A stretch of 64,000 nucleotides of DNA from Sternotherus odoratus (lineage: Eukaryota; Chordata; Testudines; Kinosternidae): positions 95,603,890-95,667,889 of the forward strand of contig JAVMKO010000003.1 in the NCBI GenBank assembly GCA_032164245.1, read 5' to 3'. Below the pieces are notes generated by a model, which searched no databases, was not told where the DNA came from, and saw only the letters and a program-made list of their open reading frames with translations. Within the stretch, counting starts at the first letter, position 1. Every line of letters begins with the position of its first letter. Both the position numbers and the translations under genes were made by a program. Shown here one piece after another: positions 59,821 through 64,000 of this stretch.

Positions 59821-62800
59821 AAGGTACAAAAAGGTATTAGTACTCCCTGCACCATCCTGGCTTCCTATTAATGGGGTGGCGGGTGGGGTGTTAGGGTGCT
59901 ATTTAAACTATTCCTAAAGGAGAGTAGTCATTATACTTTTCACTTTTCTCTTAGGGCAATAGCTTTAGGTTCCAACAAGGGATTGGGAGCCCCAATAAAG
60001 GAGCCTGCTGAGAGCATGCGTCCACCGATGCCCTGACCCCTTCAGGGTGCATGAGTCAGAAAGTTACTATTGTCACAAGAGTGGTCTTTGTGAGAATGGC
60101 TTCAAGACTTAGAATAATGGTGTCACACACCCAGTCTACATGCTGTATACTGTGCATGCTGTGTGCTGTACGGTACATTCAGATTCAGTAGACTCTAAAC
60201 TTCCATTTATTAAACAAACAAATCCCCTACTTTTTCATAGTTGCCAAGAAAAGCTTTCAGATGTGGAGTGAGGGTAAACTGATACAGTGATAGCTGCCTG
60301 AGTCTACAGACAGCTCAAAACAACAGCTCTAAGAGGTGTATGCTGCCCCCTTCCATTAATCTTGTTGTACCCTAATGACAGCACTTTAAATACCAGCAGT
60401 TACTATTGCATTTCTCAGGATTTTAGTAGATATGATGGGGAAATACATTTCAGCAGGTGGAAATAAGGACCACCGGGTATGAAATTGGAAGTTGCTGCAG
60501 GAAAGGAATAACAAAGGGGAAAAAAAGTCAGAGAGGTATAAAGACAGGAAAGGGGGAGCAGAGACAGGATGGAGGGGAAGGAATAGAAATAGAGGGCAGA
60601 AATAGTGGTAGTCCTAAAAGATGGCCATATTGAATGATGCTAAATTTGGCAGTAAAACAGTGACCAAATAATAACTAAAGCTGAGATTTTCAAAGCCTCC
60701 TAAGGGATTTAGATACCTAATTTTCAATAGGACATTCAAAATAGTAGCTTAAAAGGTTAGTTACTTGCTATGTAAAGGCCATATTCTACCTTTGATCTTT
60801 GTACAAACCTCCAATTGACACCTTAGTGAGAATTCTGCTGTGGATTGTTGGTAATTTCTAACGTGGCTCACTGGCCATATTTAAAAATGGAATTCTGCCC
60901 CCTCCCTAAAATGAATTTGATACTCTTACTTTAGATTAGAAGACCCTACCTTCACTCAGTTCCTGCTCTCTTCTTTCCTTCTCTCTCCTGGAGCCTTCAA
61001 TATCAACAGCTGTCTGACCAAAATAATAATGCGTAAAAGACGATGTACTCAGTGTCTTAGAGGAGAAGGGTGACATGTCTCAGCCTGCGAAGTGCCTTTA
61101 GTACTATTTGTAGAGGCAGCCACACAACCTGTCTACTCTAGCTAATGCTGAGATGCAGTGATTCTAGTTTAAGGCAACATTAATTTAAATAAGTTTGTTA
61201 ATGACAGTCCAGCATTTACAAGTCAGGAGGCACACAACTTTGTGCAACAGGAACAGAGACACTTACGCTTGTACAGAGGGGGAGCTCCATCAAGAACTGG
61301 GGCTCTCTGCTTTGGCTCTGAGCTCTAATCCTGCCATTGTGAGTAGTTTTAAGATGTGTTGTGCTATAATTGGCTTAATCATTCCTATTATATTGCTTCG
61401 TATGAAATCAAGGTAGGATTATAATTTGACATATGAAATAAATGGTAACTGGATTAGTGATTTGCAGGTATCATTTAAAAAAACAACAACAAGGGAAAAA
61501 AAGAAAACCTGTCAGACTCTGTAAGTGGAATGTTTCCTAATGTTCAGAGGTAGGGTTATTCAACTGCCTCCCAAGCGGCTGTGAAGTAGGAGATTGCTCC
61601 ACCTGTTCGGTATTGTTGCCTTTGGGAGACGTAACTGTTTTATTTCCAATGAACACATTCATCATGGAACTGATTTTACATTTTCTCCATTAGAAGGAAA
61701 AACATAGGGGAAGATGGTTGCAGAATAGAGAGACAGTTCTGTTAAAGACATGTAATCAGGTTGACATTTCTGATGGGGTCGTGTCAGTGCAGTGGAGCTT
61801 TTGGCATTGGTGATGGAACCAGCCAGTCTTAGGGTTTGGTGACACAGCATAAACGGATGACCTCATCTTTGTAATCTAGTAACTGCAAGGATTAAGACTA
61901 TATGTAATTCTTTTTAAATATTCTGCTAGCATACAGATTTTTTAATGCTCTCAGTTTTTGACATAGGATATCCAGTTTTGCAAGAACCAAGTGAGATGTA
62001 TAATCTAATCTGTTAGACCATTGCACTAATGGGGGGACCATTACTTTTTCACCCCAATATGCTAATTTTTACTCCAGTTTATGTAGTTTCCTTCTTCCTC
62101 CTCCACCCTGCAAATGCTGTGTTACTGCAATAGCACGGCATGCCACAATGCATCTTCTATAGCACATTCCCTCTTGTAGTCTCAGATACCATGGGTTCAA
62201 CTCCTGAGGGGAATTTAGGTGGACAGTGAATCTTACACTGCAGCTACACTGATCTGATGTATGGAATACTGAGGAGAGTATTTTCAGGGGTCAGCTATGA
62301 ATTTTTCCTATCATGAGTGGAGGATCCCGAAAGATACGTGTTTTGTAGCAACATTCTTAGTAGAGAAGTCTAGAGATATGAGACGGAGCAGGAATCATAT
62401 TTGAGAATATTATAAGTGTGTCATCAAGTGTAGTAAATTGATGGGCAAAAAAATAATAATTATTTATTGGAAAGAAGGCAGAAAAGAGCAATGTAGTAAG
62501 AAGGAAAAGTTGCTGTTAATAATTCTGTCTTGCTTAAGATAGCTTTCTCTAAGCAGCCTCTGCTTCTGCCATCTGCTGGTTACTAGTAATTCTTGCATTT
62601 TCAAAGCACAGTGAAATTTGCTTTAAAGCCAATTAATCTTTGTTAGAAGAGGTTTTTTTCAGTATCTGAATTAACTCTGTCTTGATATGGTGACACTTGC
62701 TGTGTGCATGTTTGTGTGCTTATATGTAGAAAAATATGGGGAAATGTGCTCCCAGTTACATCTTTGTCAGCAGTGACCTTCTTAGGAATCTGGGGGTTGT

Positions 62801-63089
62801 GAAATGGACTGGGGGGCTCAGTCTGATTTAGAATTGATATATGGTCACATTACCCTCCATTGATTTCAGTAGAGTTACACAGGGTCTGACTGGGAATAGA
62901 ATCTGGATTATACTTTTTCTAAATTAATAATTTTATCTGAGTCCTTGAAATGTGACAAGTATGAAGTTTATAGATGCAGCTATATAGAAAATATATGTAA
63001 TAAATATATCACTAAGGCTTTCGTGCCCAGATAAATTCCTGCCTTGAATTAGTGGACATAAATATGTTTTCTTAAACTGTAGTTGAAAA
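59821..63089. other. 3.3 kb of noncoding DNA
   Basis: No gene is recognised. Faint repeat traces occur at about 60685-60740 (GATTTTCAAAGCCTCC, TTTAGATACCTAATTTTCAA) and 62810-62910 (CTCCATTGATTTCAGTAGAG, CAGGGTCTGACTGG). Both resemble common amniote repeats but are too decayed to delimit. Confidence 0.4.
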
Positions 63090-63250
63090 AAATCTCCAAT
63101 AATAATAGTGCTTAGCACTTTATATTTTCAAAGCACTGTCCAAACAATCCTCATAATTTTCTTGTGGGTTAGGTAAATGACTACTATCATCCTAATTTTA
63201 CAGATGGGGAAACTGAGATTAAGGCCAAAATGTTCAAAAGTGTGCATGAC
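63090..63250 (-). repeat. MIR-like SINE relic, minus orientation
   Basis: TAGCACTTTATATTTTCAAA, GCACTGTCCAAACAATCC, TCCTAATTTTACAGATGGGG and AAACTGAGATTAAGGCC are antisense MIR blocks in the right order. Confidence 0.75.
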
Positions 63251-64000
63251 TGAAAATGAGTTGTGGTGGCTAAAAGAATTTTTTCCCCTCTCTGAGCACT
63301 TACAGCATTTTCAAGACTGTGTTTTAGTATCACTCAAGTCCCCAGAAGGTCCTGGCCCTAAAAGTGGGGAATGGGGTGAGGTGAGGTTGTAAAGGGCTCT
63401 TGTGAGATTATGAAAAATGCTCAGAGGCCTCAAAAGGTGCACAAAGTATTTTGGAGATAGCTGTAACTAACCACAAAGTTAAAAGTTGATGCATCTCTGT
63501 CTGGGCCTACTCTCCATCACTCCCAACCTTTCCACGTTATTCAGGACAGGCTCAAAAATGCATGAGAGAAGATATTATGTGGTCTCAGTTTAGCCCTCTC
63601 TCCAGCCCAGTTTCCCCAAGCACTCTTAGGATACAGGGATAACTGAAAGCAATTGTTTCATTTTTTTATTTTTGCTAAATTCCAGGATTTAATCCTGAAA
63701 AATCAGGGTTTTGCTGTATAGGCTTTCCTCTCAGCAAAACACTGATTGTAATCCAGGGTATGCTGGATGTTAAGACCTCTAGAGAAGCATCTCCAACCAT
63801 GTGGAGTATGGAAGAGATAAGACAGAGCAGAAACATCAGTGAGGAAAGAATATTGGCCCCCGTCTCAGTCCCCACCCAAATCAGCTCTGAGGATGCGCAC
63901 TACCTCCTTATAGTCCTCGAGCACTCAATAGTTGTTCCCCTCCTACCAGACGATTTGTAGAGCTCCACCAGAAGATAGGGAAGATGGGGAGAAAGTAGCT
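63251..64000. other. noncoding DNA to the window end
   Basis: Frames of 66-71 codons are present but no known domain, RNA or repeat is recognised. Confidence 0.4.

Overview
This window looks like nuclear DNA of a non-mammalian amniote, most likely a turtle, with a crocodilian as the second choice. It is AT-rich and gene-poor. It carries CR1 LINE copies, several hAT-type non-autonomous DNA transposons, PIF/Harbinger-like foldback MITEs whose ends resemble GGGCTTGTCTACAC, pogo/Tigger-like MITEs and MIR-like SINE relics. That mixture is familiar from turtle genomes. The species call is an inference from recalled repeat families, not from a search.

No host protein-coding exon, rRNA, tRNA or CRISPR array could be supported. 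Essentially all open reading frames are chance frames. The only recognisable coding remnants belong to mobile elements: the C-terminal half of a hAT (Charlie8/GTF2IRD2-like) transposase at 36306-36952, and the broken reverse-transcriptase region of a CR1 LINE at 32040-33495. The window is probably intergenic or a large intron.

Layout. 855-2038: a hAT MITE with a perfect 8-bp target duplication, into which a second hAT-type element inserted, also with a perfect 8-bp duplication. 2541-2925: a Tigger-like MITE carrying a 47-bp GC-rich minisatellite. 7.9-9.05 kb: a probable Harbinger-like relic and a small hAT MITE. 17787-18749: a hAT MITE and a Tigger-like MITE lying almost end to end. 19.6-21.2 kb: GC-rich sequence and a degenerate purine-rich repeat. 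32.0-33.5 kb: CR1, plus strand. 36216-37163: an internally deleted hAT with transposase remnant. 37913-38106: a long foldback. 39.3-40.6 kb: unique, relatively CpG-rich sequence that is the best candidate for a regulatory element or first exon. 47031-48075: a second copy of the 17.8-kb hAT family in opposite orientation, then a further hAT end. 50.8-52.3 kb: a 159-bp inverted-repeat element and a nested pair of PIF/Harbinger MITEs. 57.8-59.8 kb: a hAT MITE, a Harbinger-like fragment and a minus-strand CR1 tail.

The clearest biology is transposition history. Seven elements have both termini and a target-site duplication that can be read directly, and two of them are nested in related elements. 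The two Harbinger insertions share the pre-insertion site ACTTAGA, close to the target consensus known for maize PIF. No new functional system was found.
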